From the NCBI RefSeq assembly GCF_002743055.1, contig NZ_PDYM01000029.1, positions 1 through 42,039 of the forward strand: DNA of 42,039 nt, written 5' to 3'. Source of the stretch: Sporosarcina sp. P13. Its GTDB lineage: Bacteria > Bacillota > Bacilli > Bacillales_A > Planococcaceae. Positions 7,902 through 15,760 of the stretch are shown piece by piece; positions within the stretch are counted from its first letter, which is position 1; every line of letters starts with the position of its first letter. Made by a program: the position numbers and the translations under genes. Under the pieces are notes generated by a model. That model was not told the origin of the DNA and made no database searches. It saw nothing but the letters and a program-made list of their open reading frames with translations.

Positions 7902-8115
7902 TCACTGTATTGTTGTCTCTAATTCATTCACGAAGGTCTTACTTAAGTTACTTCCATTTAATGTTCCATCCTCAATAACAGGTACTGCTTTACCCGCTAG
8001 AGCATTCCGCTTTGTCAATTTTTAATTGGAGATATTCAGCTGCCATTAAGAAAAATACTAATAATCCTGCTACCATAAAAGTATTTCCAAACCCATGTCT
8101 TGCAACTGGTTGGAT
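7902..8115 (-). pseudogene. C-terminal fragment of a membrane transporter, frameshifted
   Basis: One minus-strand frame encodes VIQPVARHGFGNTFMVAG followed by LLVFFLMAAEYLQLKI, which resembles the last membrane helix of a major-facilitator-type transporter. A stop follows SSG; shifting frame continues the protein as AVPVIEDGTLNGSNL to a stop at 7902. No start or upstream helices survive. The assignment rests on the helix pattern alone. Between here and the kinase stop codon (8116-8263) I see only a short GC-rich palindrome at 8156-8169. Confidence 0.35.
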
Positions 8116-8263
8116 TACAAGACAATCTATGAGTGTATGGCTAATCTTTACTCAACGGGGGTTCCCCCGCGCTATATGTTGAAACCTTGGGTAGCTCGCT
8201 CTCCACAGACGTCCATCACTCATACCACCAAATCACTTTATTCAACTGCCGTGACATACGGAC

Positions 8264-9025
8264 TTATGATTTTACTAGTGGAAGATAAATATCAACCGAT
8301 GTGCCTATTTCCAACTCACTTTTCACTTCAATAGTTCCATTATGTTCTTTAATAATTTTGTCACTAATCATTAGACCGAAACCTGTACTATTCTTCTTCA
8401 CGCAGTAAAACGGTTCAAAAAGATGCTCAATTTTATCATCTGGGATACCGACACCTTGATCTTTTATCCTGACATGAATATGGGATTCATTTGTTTTACA
8501 AGTGATATATATTTTTTTATTGCAAACTGATGCTTCAATAGCATTTTTTATTATATTTTCAAAAGCCTGTTGTAGTCGAACTTCATCGCAGTAAATAGAA
8601 AAAGTATGTTCTTCTACACTTAAAATTATCTTCAAATCATTAGGTAGGGGCAAGTCATTCATCCTCGTCAAAGTTCGTTCCAGGATAAGACCAATATCAT
8701 TTATACAAAAGTTCATTGATTGTGTGTCAGCTAGCCCAACAAGTCTATTTATTATCTCCTCGACCTTATTTATCTCAGAATAAATCATTGAAAAATATTC
8801 AGGTTTATGAACGCCCATATTTAATAATTGAACGAAGCCTTTAATGGAGGTAAGTGGATTTCTAACCTCATGTGCTACTCCAGCAGCTAATTTTTCCACT
8901 AACATAATTTTGTCATTCGTCAGTACTGATTTGCTTGACTCACTTACCTGGTCATTACCAATGACATAGTTAGATGTACTTCCTACGTTTGCCTTTCTAA
9001 ATTGAGTAGTAAATCCACGCTCCAT
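8264..9025 (-). CDS. Soluble histidine kinase without a sensor domain
   Basis: The 253-aa protein has a complete HisKA/HATPase core. The H-box has phospho-acceptor H52 in GVAHEVRNPLTSIKGF, the N-box is ENIIKNAIEA (156-165), G1 is DQGVGIP (189-195) and G2 is GFGLMI (215-220). The H-box resembles sporulation kinases of the KinA type. Only about 40 unstructured residues precede HisKA: no PAS, GAF or membrane segment. The start at 9025 follows GGGGGT; a longer GTG start at 9055 would bury that site. It is the last gene of a GAF-XRE-kinase set, so the GAF protein may supply the sensory input. No response regulator is nearby, so feeding Spo0F is a guess. Confidence 0.8.
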   Translation of the reverse strand: MERGFTTQFRKANVGSTSNYVIGNDQVSESSKSVLTNDKIMLVEKLAAGVAHEVRNPLTSIKGFVQLLNMGVHKPEYFSMIYSEINKVEEIINRLVGLADTQSMNFCINDIGLILERTLTRMNDLPLPNDLKIILSVEEHTFSIYCDEVRLQQAFENIIKNAIEASVCNKKIYITCKTNESHIHVRIKDQGVGIPDDKIEHLFEPFYCVKKNSTGFGLMISDKIIKEHNGTIEVKSELEIGTSVDIYLPLVKS

Positions 9026-9041
9026 AAAAATACCCCCATTC

Positions 9042-9054
9042 TGAACATTGTTCA
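9042..9054. promoter_or_regulatory. Palindrome upstream of kinase gene
   Basis: TGAACATTGTTCA is a perfect inverted repeat (TGAAC, 3-base spacer, GTTCA) in the 67-bp gap between the XRE regulator gene and the kinase gene. It is a plausible operator for the adjacent XRE protein; that link is inference. Confidence 0.4.
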
Positions 9055-9092
9055 CTTTAAGCGACCCTTTAGAGAAAAAAAGACAATGAATA

Positions 9093-9452
9093 TTACCCGA
9101 TATCCATATGTCTCAACTTTACTTTATTATTTTCTTGATGCTTTTCAGTCATTAATTCAACAACCTGATGAACAACTTCTAATTCCTTTTCACTTAAACT
9201 TATTCCATCCCATTGTAGATGTTGCTTTTGAAGAGATTCAACAGAATCAGGAGTATTCGTTAATCTCAGTATATAATCTGTTGAAACATTATACAGTTGG
9301 GCTAATGCTACTAGCTTATCGATGGGGGGATTTCTATGTCCCGCTTCATAACTTGCATAAGATGATTTTGCCAGCCCAATTTTAGATGCAACCTCCAGCA
9401 TTGTAAGTCTTCTTTCCAAGCGAAGCATTTTCAGGCGTTCTCCAACAGTCAT
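9093..9452 (-). CDS. XRE-family transcriptional regulator
   Basis: The 119-aa protein has an N-terminal Cro/C1-type helix-turn-helix (about 5-60; EVASKIGLAKSSYASYEAG is the recognition region). A C-terminal region of about 50 charged residues probably mediates dimerisation. AAAGGGGATC lies before the ATG. It sits 20 bp after the GAF protein gene and 67 bp before the kinase gene, all on one strand, so the three are likely co-transcribed. Its target is unknown; the palindrome at 9042-9054 is a candidate. Confidence 0.85.
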   Translation of the reverse strand: MTVGERLKMLRLERRLTMLEVASKIGLAKSSYASYEAGHRNPPIDKLVALAQLYNVSTDYILRLTNTPDSVESLQKQHLQWDGISLSEKELEVVHQVVELMTEKHQENNKVKLRHMDIG

Positions 9453-9472
9453 GCGCCGATCCCCTTTTCTTA

Positions 9473-10168
9473 TTAAATTGTCAGTCTACCATTACCAACT
9501 TCCGTATACTCATGAATACGATCAGATATCGTTTGAATTTCAAAACTAAACATAGAAACTTTTTCTTGAATCATTTCCACTTCATCTCGTGTTAAATAAT
9601 TGTTTGGCCTTTTAGAAAGAAAACCAAAAGTTCCAGCCAATCGACCAGTGTCTGTAAAGAATGGTATGGAGGTACAAGATTTGAAACCGTATTCAATAAC
9701 ACTATCTCTAAATTTTGTCCAAAGTGTACTCGTTCCAATATCTGTTTGCACAACTTCTTGTGTATAAATAGCTCTTCCACATGAACAACAATTTTCATCA
9801 AACATTCCCTGTTCATTAATAACATTATAGAAGTCAGAGTATTCCACTGGAATGCTCGGGCCGGCACCATGAAAAACATTATTATGTTCACTATCATAAA
9901 ACAAAATAGCGATATAAACATTATCTAATACTTGTTCTAATTCTAAACACATACGACCAAGCGCCATTTTGACTTCCAAGAAATCCAATTCACTCTTCGT
10001 CATTACACCAGTAGCCAATGCATGCATTAAATGAACCTTTATGTCTGTTTCTTTTTTACCCAAGAGAGGATTAATTATTTTTAGTTGTTCTTTAATGTTT
10101 TTCTTTAGATTGTACTCACGTAAACTTTCAACAATACTTTGATGATTTGACCCGTTCTTCAATTTCAC
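9473..10168 (-). CDS. GAF-domain sensor protein
   Basis: The protein is about 231 aa: an N-terminal helical region (1-90), a GAF domain (about 95-215) and no output domain. GAF features include the GPSIPVEYSDFY and GFKSCTSIPFF regions. A cysteine cluster, NCCSCGRAIYTQE, lies where many GAF domains have a single Cys, so redox or metal sensing is possible. The start is uncertain: GTG at 10168 has AAGGA at the best spacing, while TTG at 10171 or 10162 is also possible. It heads the GAF-XRE-kinase set and has a good promoter. I infer that it acts as a detached sensor for its neighbours; the ligand is unknown. Confidence 0.75.
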   Translation of the reverse strand: MKLKNGSNHQSIVESLREYNLKKNIKEQLKIINPLLGKKETDIKVHLMHALATGVMTKSELDFLEVKMALGRMCLELEQVLDNVYIAILFYDSEHNNVFHGAGPSIPVEYSDFYNVINEQGMFDENCCSCGRAIYTQEVVQTDIGTSTLWTKFRDSVIEYGFKSCTSIPFFTDTGRLAGTFGFLSKRPNNYLTRDEVEMIQEKVSMFSFEIQTISDRIHEYTEVGNGRLTI

Positions 10169-10212
10169 CAACTTCCTTCCAAATCCATAAATAGTTTTCC
10201 GATTTTTTCAAT

Positions 10213-10241
10213 ATTATATAATATGTTTGGTTAAACTTCAA
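10213..10241 (-). promoter_or_regulatory. SigA-type promoter of GAF-XRE-kinase set
   Basis: On the minus strand, -35 TTGAAG (10236-10241) and -10 TATAAT (10213-10218) are separated by 17 bp. It reads into the GAF protein gene about 45 bases downstream. Confidence 0.65.
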
Positions 10242-10253
10242 ATTTTGATGGGT

Positions 10254-10284
10254 CAAAAATCCCCCGAACCATTTGGTCGAGGGA
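10254..10284 (-). terminator. Terminator after SRPBCC gene
   Basis: On the minus strand a GC-rich stem (CCCTCGACC with GGTTCGGGG, including wobbles and one mismatch) is followed by ATTTTTT. It lies 25 bases past the stop of the SRPBCC gene and just upstream of the GAF gene promoter. Confidence 0.65.
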
Positions 10285-10308
10285 ACTTCTTGTTCAGATA
10301 AAATTCTA

Positions 10309-10755
10309 CTATACTTCACAAGCTTTTTTTATATCTTGAAGGTCAGCTTCAATTGCTTTGATCATTGATTTCTTCATAAAAACACCAAAGACTTTACTCA
10401 TAATTTTAGCCATAAAAGTTAAACCTTGTCCCTCAAATGACATCTCAAGGAGTACACCATCATTCTCTTCGGTAATCTCTAAACGGGACACATAAATCGC
10501 ACCATGATTCTCTGCTCTAGTCTGATAGTAATGATATTTCTGACTGTCAGTTATCCACATTACTTCAACGGCTTCTTTTCCAAACATTTTTCTAGTTTCT
10601 TTCCATTTCAAGCCAACAAGATCAGCTCCCGCTGGAGTAATGATTTCTATGTTGGTTATTCCACTAATAAAGCTTGCTGAGTTTTCAATATCAGCTATCA
10701 CTGCCCAAACTTTTTCTTTGGTGTTATTGATTTTAATTTGTGTCGATACTTTCAT
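10309..10755 (-). CDS. SRPBCC (START/polyketide-cyclase-like) family protein
   Basis: The 148-aa protein has the SRPBCC pattern: an N-terminal strand and helix (STQIKINNTKEKVWAVIAD), a central antiparallel sheet and a long C-terminal helix (MIKAIEADLQDIKKACE). These cytosolic proteins form a deep hydrophobic pocket that binds lipids or other small molecules, but the family does not predict the ligand. GGGGGT lies before the ATG. It has its own terminator and appears to be a single gene. The 200 bp upstream, to 10956, show nothing recognisable. Confidence 0.75.
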   Translation of the reverse strand: MKVSTQIKINNTKEKVWAVIADIENSASFISGITNIEIITPAGADLVGLKWKETRKMFGKEAVEVMWITDSQKYHYYQTRAENHGAIYVSRLEITEENDGVLLEMSFEGQGLTFMAKIMSKVFGVFMKKSMIKAIEADLQDIKKACEV

Positions 10756-10956
10756 GTATGTACCCCCGTCTTTTATGAGATAAGTAATTTCATCTTCATA
10801 CTATCAAAGTTTAGTCTTTACCAAAGTACACAAATCTAATTGAACTTTTCGTTTAATTTACATTAAATTAGAAACTTTAATAATTATCTGCAGATGTTAA
10901 TTATTACAATACCAGGGTGTTTCGGCAAATGTTTATTTTGATAGAAAATGTGATTT

Positions 10957-12330
10957 TTAGTTAGACACCACCCTTGACATCCACACCACGCACTCGACGT
11001 GACTACTATGCGGGAACATATCTACCGGTTGCACTTCCCTCGCCCGGTAACCGCCATCCTCCAAAATCCGTAAATCACGCGCCAGAGTCCCTGGATTACA
11101 GGATACATAAACGACTTTCTCCGGCTTATACTTCAAAATCGTATCCAACAACTTCTCATCGCAGCCTTTACGTGGTGGATCGACAACTAATACATCAAAT
11201 CGTTTACCTTCCGCATACCACTTTGGAATGACATCTTCTGCAGGACCTGCTTCAAAATGTGTATTCGTTATACCGTTGATCTGCGCATTACGTTTCGCAT
11301 CTTCAATTGCTTGCGGAACAATTTCCACACCATATACTTCTTTCGCTTGCTTGGCTAAAAACAATGAAATCGTTCCAATGCCACAATAAGCATCAATGAC
11401 TGTTTCCTTCCCAGTAAGTCCCGCATAGTCTAGGGCTTGCTGATACAATACTTCTGTCTGCACGGGATTCACTTGATAGAATGAACGGGCAGAAATTTCG
11501 AATTCCGTATCGCCAATTCGATCCATAATCACATCTGAACCGTAGAGATTAATCGTTTCATTGCCCATAATGACGTTGGTATTTGCTATATTAACATTTT
11601 GCATAATCGACGTAACATTCGGTACTTCTTGCAAAATCAACTCCACAACCGCTTGCTTCTGTGGAAACTTCTTCTGACGCGTTACTAACACGACCATTAC
11701 TTGATCCGTCTGGCGTGCCTTTCTGACGATCAAATGACGAAGCATTCCTTTATGCGTCTTTTCATTATATGTTTCAATTCCTAACTGCTGAAGTTTATGC
11801 TTGAGCATCGTCATCAACTCATCTGCTTCTTTCGTTTGAATCAAACAAACATCCGTATCGACGATTTGATGTGTGCGTGTTTTATAAAAGCCTGTGATGA
11901 CCTGATCATTTACTGTATCAAATGGAATTTGTGATTTATTGCGGTAACGCCATGGATCATCCATTCCTTTTACTTCATGCACAGGAACGTCTGGTAACTT
12001 CGCAATACGATCCATAACATCGCGTACCGATTTACGCTTTTGCGTGAGTTGCGCTTCGTATGATAGGTGCTGCATCTGACATCCACCACATGTCGGGAAC
12101 ACATGACATGGTGGTGTAACGCGTGCTGCAGAAGGTTCTACGATGTCCACTAATTTAGCAAAACCATAGTTCTTTAATGTCTTTAGCACATGTACATCCA
12201 CCGTCTCGCCAGGTAACGTACCCGGAATGAAAAGTGGGTAGCCGTCAACTTTCGCTACACCCGCCCCATCATGTGTTAAATCTTCTATACGCACTTGTAA
12301 TTTTTCGTTTTTATTTACTGCAAAACTCAT
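10957..12330 (-). CDS. rlmCD: 23S rRNA (uracil-5-)-methyltransferase RlmCD
   Basis: This 457-aa enzyme uses S-adenosylmethionine to methylate uridines in 23S rRNA (U747 and U1939 in B. subtilis). It has an N-terminal TRAM domain with GAGVAKVDGYPLFIPG. Iron-sulfur-binding cysteines lie in CHVFPTCGGCQMQHL. The SAM-binding loop is DAYCGIGTISLFLAKQ, and the catalytic Cys is in VSCNPGTLARDL. The start at 12330 is preceded by GGAGGA; an upstream ATG at 12351 would place this site inside the gene. It lies next to dgkB in B. subtilis; here a cytochrome bd operon and a Nudix gene come between. One such enzyme does both sites in Bacillales, so I use rlmCD rather than rlmD. Confidence 0.88.
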   Translation of the reverse strand: MSFAVNKNEKLQVRIEDLTHDGAGVAKVDGYPLFIPGTLPGETVDVHVLKTLKNYGFAKLVDIVEPSAARVTPPCHVFPTCGGCQMQHLSYEAQLTQKRKSVRDVMDRIAKLPDVPVHEVKGMDDPWRYRNKSQIPFDTVNDQVITGFYKTRTHQIVDTDVCLIQTKEADELMTMLKHKLQQLGIETYNEKTHKGMLRHLIVRKARQTDQVMVVLVTRQKKFPQKQAVVELILQEVPNVTSIMQNVNIANTNVIMGNETINLYGSDVIMDRIGDTEFEISARSFYQVNPVQTEVLYQQALDYAGLTGKETVIDAYCGIGTISLFLAKQAKEVYGVEIVPQAIEDAKRNAQINGITNTHFEAGPAEDVIPKWYAEGKRFDVLVVDPPRKGCDEKLLDTILKYKPEKVVYVSCNPGTLARDLRILEDGGYRAREVQPVDMFPHSSHVECVVWMSRVVSN

Positions 12331-12386
12331 ATATATTCCTCCATCTTTCATCTTTCAGATACTCCTAGTGTACCATGCAACGCAAA

Positions 12387-12420
12387 GAAAAAAACAGACG
12401 CATCAAACGTCTGTTTTTTC
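12387..12420 (-). terminator. Terminator of cyd operon
   Basis: A perfect stem, ACAGACG/CGTCTGT extended by A and T runs on both sides, has a 7-base loop and can work on either strand. On the minus strand it ends cydABS transcription, and the cydS stop codon (12403-12405) lies in its loop. Confidence 0.85.
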
Positions 12421-12537
12421 ACTTTCCTTCACTTCATTTTTCGTCACGACATCATCTTTTAATACAACAAAGAATGAAAGGGCAATCCCCGCGATAATGA
12501 CGAGAAATGGTGCATAGAAAATCAAAAACTCATTCAT
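12403..12537 (-). CDS. cydS: Cytochrome bd oxidase small subunit CydS
   Basis: The 44-aa protein has one transmembrane helix near its N-terminus (MNEFLIFYAPFLVIIAGIAL and on to FFVVLK) and a charged C-terminal tail. This FLIFYAP start and layout match CydS, the single-helix third subunit seen in Geobacillus-type cytochrome bd. Its start lies 12 bp after cydB, with GAGGAGG spanning the end of cydB. The tail is longer than the roughly 33 residues of Geobacillus CydS as I recall it. Its reading frame ends inside the terminator loop. Confidence 0.85.
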   Translation of the reverse strand: MNEFLIFYAPFLVIIAGIALSFFVVLKDDVVTKNEVKESEKTDV

Positions 12538-12549
12538 AGTAAATCCTCC

Positions 12550-13575
12550 TCACGCATGGTGATCCTCTTTCCCCTTGACATAATCTTTATTGAACAAGAA
12601 CATTCGTAGTAGCAAGTATATGGAGGGGATGAGCAATAACAAACCAAATACAAAGGCTACGACTAATGCAATCGCCATCGCTGGATTTGTAAAGCTGTCA
12701 TAAATCGTTAAGTACGGATACAACAAATAAGGATAATGTGATGCACCGTAGCCGAAGAAAGCAAAAATAAATTGGCCAGCCAGTAATCCGAAAGCCAGTC
12801 CATATTGGCGACGTTTCCAGATTAGGAATACCGTACCTATGAACAGTAGGAACGACAGTAAGAACAGTGGCCAGAAACGCTGGATATTCTCATAGTGAAG
12901 AGGGTTATGCCTGCGTAATTCAACTATGATGCCCCCTGCTGTGATGATAGTTGGCAATGCCCAAATGAGCGCATATTTCCTTAATAATTGAGTCGCTTCC
13001 ACATCTCCTGCTTTATTGGCATACCATGTTAAAAATGCAGATGAAATATAGAGCGTAGACGCTATACTTAACACAACGATTGCCCAAGTAAGCGGACTGG
13101 TGAATAGCTTCCAATAATCGAGAATGGGTTGACCATCCACTAAATCCACAAACCCACCTTCAGAAATTGTCAGTACAATGGATAGGGAGGCAGGTAATAA
13201 TAGACCTGCTACACCATAAACAAATGAATACCCTTTATGCCCGCGCGCACCATATGTTTCAAATGCATAATACGATCCCCGGACTGCCAGCAATATAATC
13301 CCGAAACTTACGGGCACAAGCAATGTTGTTCCATAATAGAATGCAGTTTTCGGGAAGAAGCCAATCATTCCAACGAAGAAAAACACCAGAAATACGTTGG
13401 TTACTTCCCACACAGGTGATAAGTAGCGCTGGATGACATTCGTTAAAATTCGTTGTTTACCTGTCAACACACTGTACGCATTGAAAAAACCCGCGCCAAA
13501 GTCAATTGCCCCAATCATAATATAACCGAATAAAAATACCCATAATACGGTGATTCCAAGAATTTCAATGGTCAT
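12550..13575 (-). CDS. cydB: Cytochrome bd ubiquinol oxidase subunit II
   Basis: This 341-aa integral membrane protein pairs with CydA to form cytochrome bd, the high-affinity quinol oxidase that reduces oxygen to water under low oxygen. About nine hydrophobic helices are visible. The N-terminal IGAIDFGAGFFNAYSV segment is typical of the family, and the length is normal. Its first four bases overlap the cydA stop, which implies translational coupling, and cydS follows at once. Confidence 0.93.
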   Translation of the reverse strand: MTIEILGITVLWVFLFGYIMIGAIDFGAGFFNAYSVLTGKQRILTNVIQRYLSPVWEVTNVFLVFFFVGMIGFFPKTAFYYGTTLLVPVSFGIILLAVRGSYYAFETYGARGHKGYSFVYGVAGLLLPASLSIVLTISEGGFVDLVDGQPILDYWKLFTSPLTWAIVVLSIASTLYISSAFLTWYANKAGDVEATQLLRKYALIWALPTIITAGGIIVELRRHNPLHYENIQRFWPLFLLSFLLFIGTVFLIWKRRQYGLAFGLLAGQFIFAFFGYGASHYPYLLYPYLTIYDSFTNPAMAIALVVAFVFGLLLLIPSIYLLLRMFLFNKDYVKGKEDHHA

Positions 13576-14909
13576 TGAATATCACCGCCCTTTTCTTGCG
13601 CTCGGTCAGCAATCTCTCGCTCAACCGGATTTCGGATAAACATTCGCCGTAGCACGACCACACTTCCCACACCAAGAACTAAGTAGAGTAGCGCGAAAAG
13701 TACCAACATCGTATCTACATGCCCACTGGTCGTCGCACCTTCAGACGTTCGCATAATATTACGCAAAATCCACGGTTGTCTACCTACTTCAGCTAGCCAC
13801 CATCCCGCCTCTAGCGAGATAAATACAAGGGGTCCTGAAATAACAATGAGCCAACGGAACCAACGCGACTCAACAAACTTCCAATTTCGACCCATACCAA
13901 ACCAAAAGATTGCTGACAATCCGAGTAGCATCATACCAATTGTCACCATGATATCGAATAAATAGTGGATATAAAGTGGAGGGGTATCTTCTTCAGGGAA
14001 TTGATCCAAACCAATGACTTCAGCTGTTGGCGAGCCATGCGCCAAAATAGATAATGCATATGGGATTTTTATGGCATATTTCACTTCACCATCATCAAGT
14101 ATTCCATATAAGATCAATGGTGCATTTTCCTCCGTCTCAAAATGCCATTCAGCGGCAGCTAGTTTTTCGGGCTGATATTGCGCTAAATATTTACCTGACA
14201 AATCACCAATCAATACAGCACTAACACTGAAGATGAAACCGACTTTGAGCGTAAGGAACAATGCCTTTTTATGATAAATATGATTTGATCCACGCAATAA
14301 GCGAAACGCAGCAATCGCAGCCAATAAGAAAGCGGTCGTCATATAAGCAGTCCCTAGCACATGGGAAACCTTTGTCGGCATTGCTGGATTAAACATAGCC
14401 ATCAACGGATTAACGTTTATCAGTTCATTATTCACCAAATTGAAGCCTTGAGGTGCATTCATGAACGCATTAACAATGGTAATGAAGACTGCTGAAAATG
14501 AAGCTCCGATTGCAACAGGTATGAGTAGTAGAAAATGCTTCTTTTGGTTTTCGAAACGATCCCATGTATATAAATAAATCCCTAAAAATATAGCTTCAAA
14601 AAAGAACGCAAACGTTTCCATAAATAACGGCAATGCGATAACATTTCCTGCGAGTTCCATAAAATTTGGCCACAACAATGATAATTGCAGTCCAATCGCT
14701 GTACCAGTTACTACACCGACAGCTACTGTAATAACGAATCCTCTAGCCCAACGTCGAGCAAGTAATATATAGTGTTCATCATTTTTCTTAATACCAACCC
14801 ACTGTGCGAGCATGATCATAAGTGGAACACCAACACCGATTGTGGCATATATAATATGAAATGATAACGTCAACTCTGTTAATACTCTTGAATAAAAAAC
14901 TGAATCCAA
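13572..14909 (-). CDS. cydA: Cytochrome bd ubiquinol oxidase subunit I
   Basis: This 445-aa membrane protein carries the hemes. Conserved features are the N-terminal SFHIIYATIG with its heme-ligand His, the ETFAFFFEAIFLGIYLYTWD segment with conserved Glu residues, and VSHVLGTAYM with another His. The quinol-binding loop is short, as in other Firmicutes. The start is TTG, preceded by AGGAGGTGG; it lies 18 bp after a small membrane ORF. The cyd genes interrupt the dgkB-rlmCD neighbourhood known from B. subtilis. Confidence 0.93.
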   Translation of the reverse strand: MDSVFYSRVLTELTLSFHIIYATIGVGVPLMIMLAQWVGIKKNDEHYILLARRWARGFVITVAVGVVTGTAIGLQLSLLWPNFMELAGNVIALPLFMETFAFFFEAIFLGIYLYTWDRFENQKKHFLLLIPVAIGASFSAVFITIVNAFMNAPQGFNLVNNELINVNPLMAMFNPAMPTKVSHVLGTAYMTTAFLLAAIAAFRLLRGSNHIYHKKALFLTLKVGFIFSVSAVLIGDLSGKYLAQYQPEKLAAAEWHFETEENAPLILYGILDDGEVKYAIKIPYALSILAHGSPTAEVIGLDQFPEEDTPPLYIHYLFDIMVTIGMMLLGLSAIFWFGMGRNWKFVESRWFRWLIVISGPLVFISLEAGWWLAEVGRQPWILRNIMRTSEGATTSGHVDTMLVLFALLYLVLGVGSVVVLRRMFIRNPVEREIADRAQEKGGDIQ

Positions 14910-14927
14910 CTATACCACCTCCTAATT

Positions 14928-15020
14928 TCACGAAAACAATCTTCCTACAATAGAGAGCAACATAATTCCAGCAACAACAAATACTAACCACATAAGCTTT
15001 CTTTCCTGCTTTTTATACAT
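14928..15020 (-). CDS. Small single-pass membrane protein upstream of cydA, 30 aa
   Basis: The frame encodes a basic N-terminus (MYKKQERK) and one hydrophobic helix (LMWLVFVVAGIMLLSIVG), ending RLFS. AAGGAAGGG lies before the ATG. It stops 18 bp before the TTG of cydA with no terminator between, so it probably heads the cyd transcript. I do not recognise a family. It resembles the single-helix accessory subunits of terminal oxidases, but CydS is already encoded at the operon end. Its translation is not proven. Confidence 0.55.
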   Translation of the reverse strand: MYKKQERKLMWLVFVVAGIMLLSIVGRLFS

Positions 15021-15160
15021 AGTACATCCCTTCCTTAAATAGACCTTCTTTACTCTTTCCCTTTTATTAAGCTTCTATAACCTATTTGTTGAAATTTAGA
15101 CGAAGTTTTTCATTTACAGCTCAGCAAGTTGTTGTATAATATTTAGTTAAAACGTTTCAC

Positions 15161-15189
15161 TTGTCAATAGTTGAAATTTACAGTATAAT
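15161..15189 (+). promoter_or_regulatory. SigA-type promoter of Nudix gene
   Basis: -35 TTGTCA (15161-15166) and -10 TATAAT (15184-15189) are separated by 17 bp. The -10 lies 28 bases before the Nudix start codon. The same bases read in reverse give TTGACA, a possible -35 for the divergent cyd operon, but no good -10 follows at normal spacing. AAACGTTT (15150-15157) nearby is palindromic. I see no clear Rex site. Confidence 0.7.
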
Positions 15190-15216
15190 GGGTTAACTAT
15201 AGAGAGGTGAAATACA

Positions 15217-15648
15217 TTGAAAAGGGTTAAAAGAAAAGTATTAGCGTATATTACAAAAGGTGAAGGTAGACATCGGAAATTGCTTGTCTATGAGCAAAAA
15301 GATCAGCCCGAAGCAGGTCTTCAAGTTCCCGGTGGTACCATTGAACGAAATGAACTTCTATTGGATGCGTTATATCGAGAAATTGAAGAGGAATCCGGTA
15401 TCCTTCGAGATGAACTTATATTAGAAGGGAAAGTAAAGTCATCCAAATTCTTCCCTGAAGATAAAAACGTCATTTACGAACGTACAATTTTCCATTTTTC
15501 CTATGTGGGAGAAGAGAAAAGCGAATGGGAGTATAGCGTGGAAGGTGAAGGGAAAGACGCAGGTCAATTATTCAGCTACCGTTGGATGCCATTACACGCA
15601 GTTCCAAAATTAGCTGCTAAACAAGGAGAAGCAATTGAATACATCTGA
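15217..15648 (+). CDS. Nudix hydrolase
   Basis: The 143-aa protein has a complete Nudix box from G40 to I62: G-x5-E, seven residues, then REIEEESGI. The Glu residues bind the divalent metal used to split nucleoside-diphosphate-linked substrates. Nothing identifies the substrate. The start is TTG with GAGAGGTG upstream, and it has its own promoter and terminator. It is the only clearly intact, recognised plus-strand gene in the window, lying between the divergent cyd operon and the convergent dgkB. Confidence 0.88.
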   Translation: MKRVKRKVLAYITKGEGRHRKLLVYEQKDQPEAGLQVPGGTIERNELLLDALYREIEEESGILRDELILEGKVKSSKFFPEDKNVIYERTIFHFSYVGEEKSEWEYSVEGEGKDAGQLFSYRWMPLHAVPKLAAKQGEAIEYI

Positions 15649-15704
15649 AATCGACCTGATGCTATGTAAGTTGCATAGTTCACTACAATTTTATGACATG
15701 CAAT

Positions 15705-15750
15705 AAAGACTATTCCACTGAACGTTAGACGTTGATTGGAATAGTCTTTT
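15705..15750. terminator. Bidirectional terminator between Nudix and dgkB genes
   Basis: AAAGACTATTCCA (15705-15717) pairs with TGGAATAGTCTTT (15737-15749), and Ts follow on the plus strand. It lies between two convergent genes and can serve both. Confidence 0.8.
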
Positions 15751-15760
15751 GTTTTGTCTT

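Noticed and set aside
8095..8334. 79-codon plus-strand open frame
   Set aside because: It has no recognisable domain, overlaps the decayed transporter fragment and the kinase end, and lacks a good ribosome binding site.
9002..9385. 127-codon plus-strand open frame opposite the XRE gene
   Set aside because: It is the antisense shadow of a well-supported regulator gene and has no ribosome binding site.
10128..10319. 63-codon minus-strand open frame between the SRPBCC and GAF genes
   Set aside because: It spans a terminator and the promoter of the GAF gene and shows no domain.
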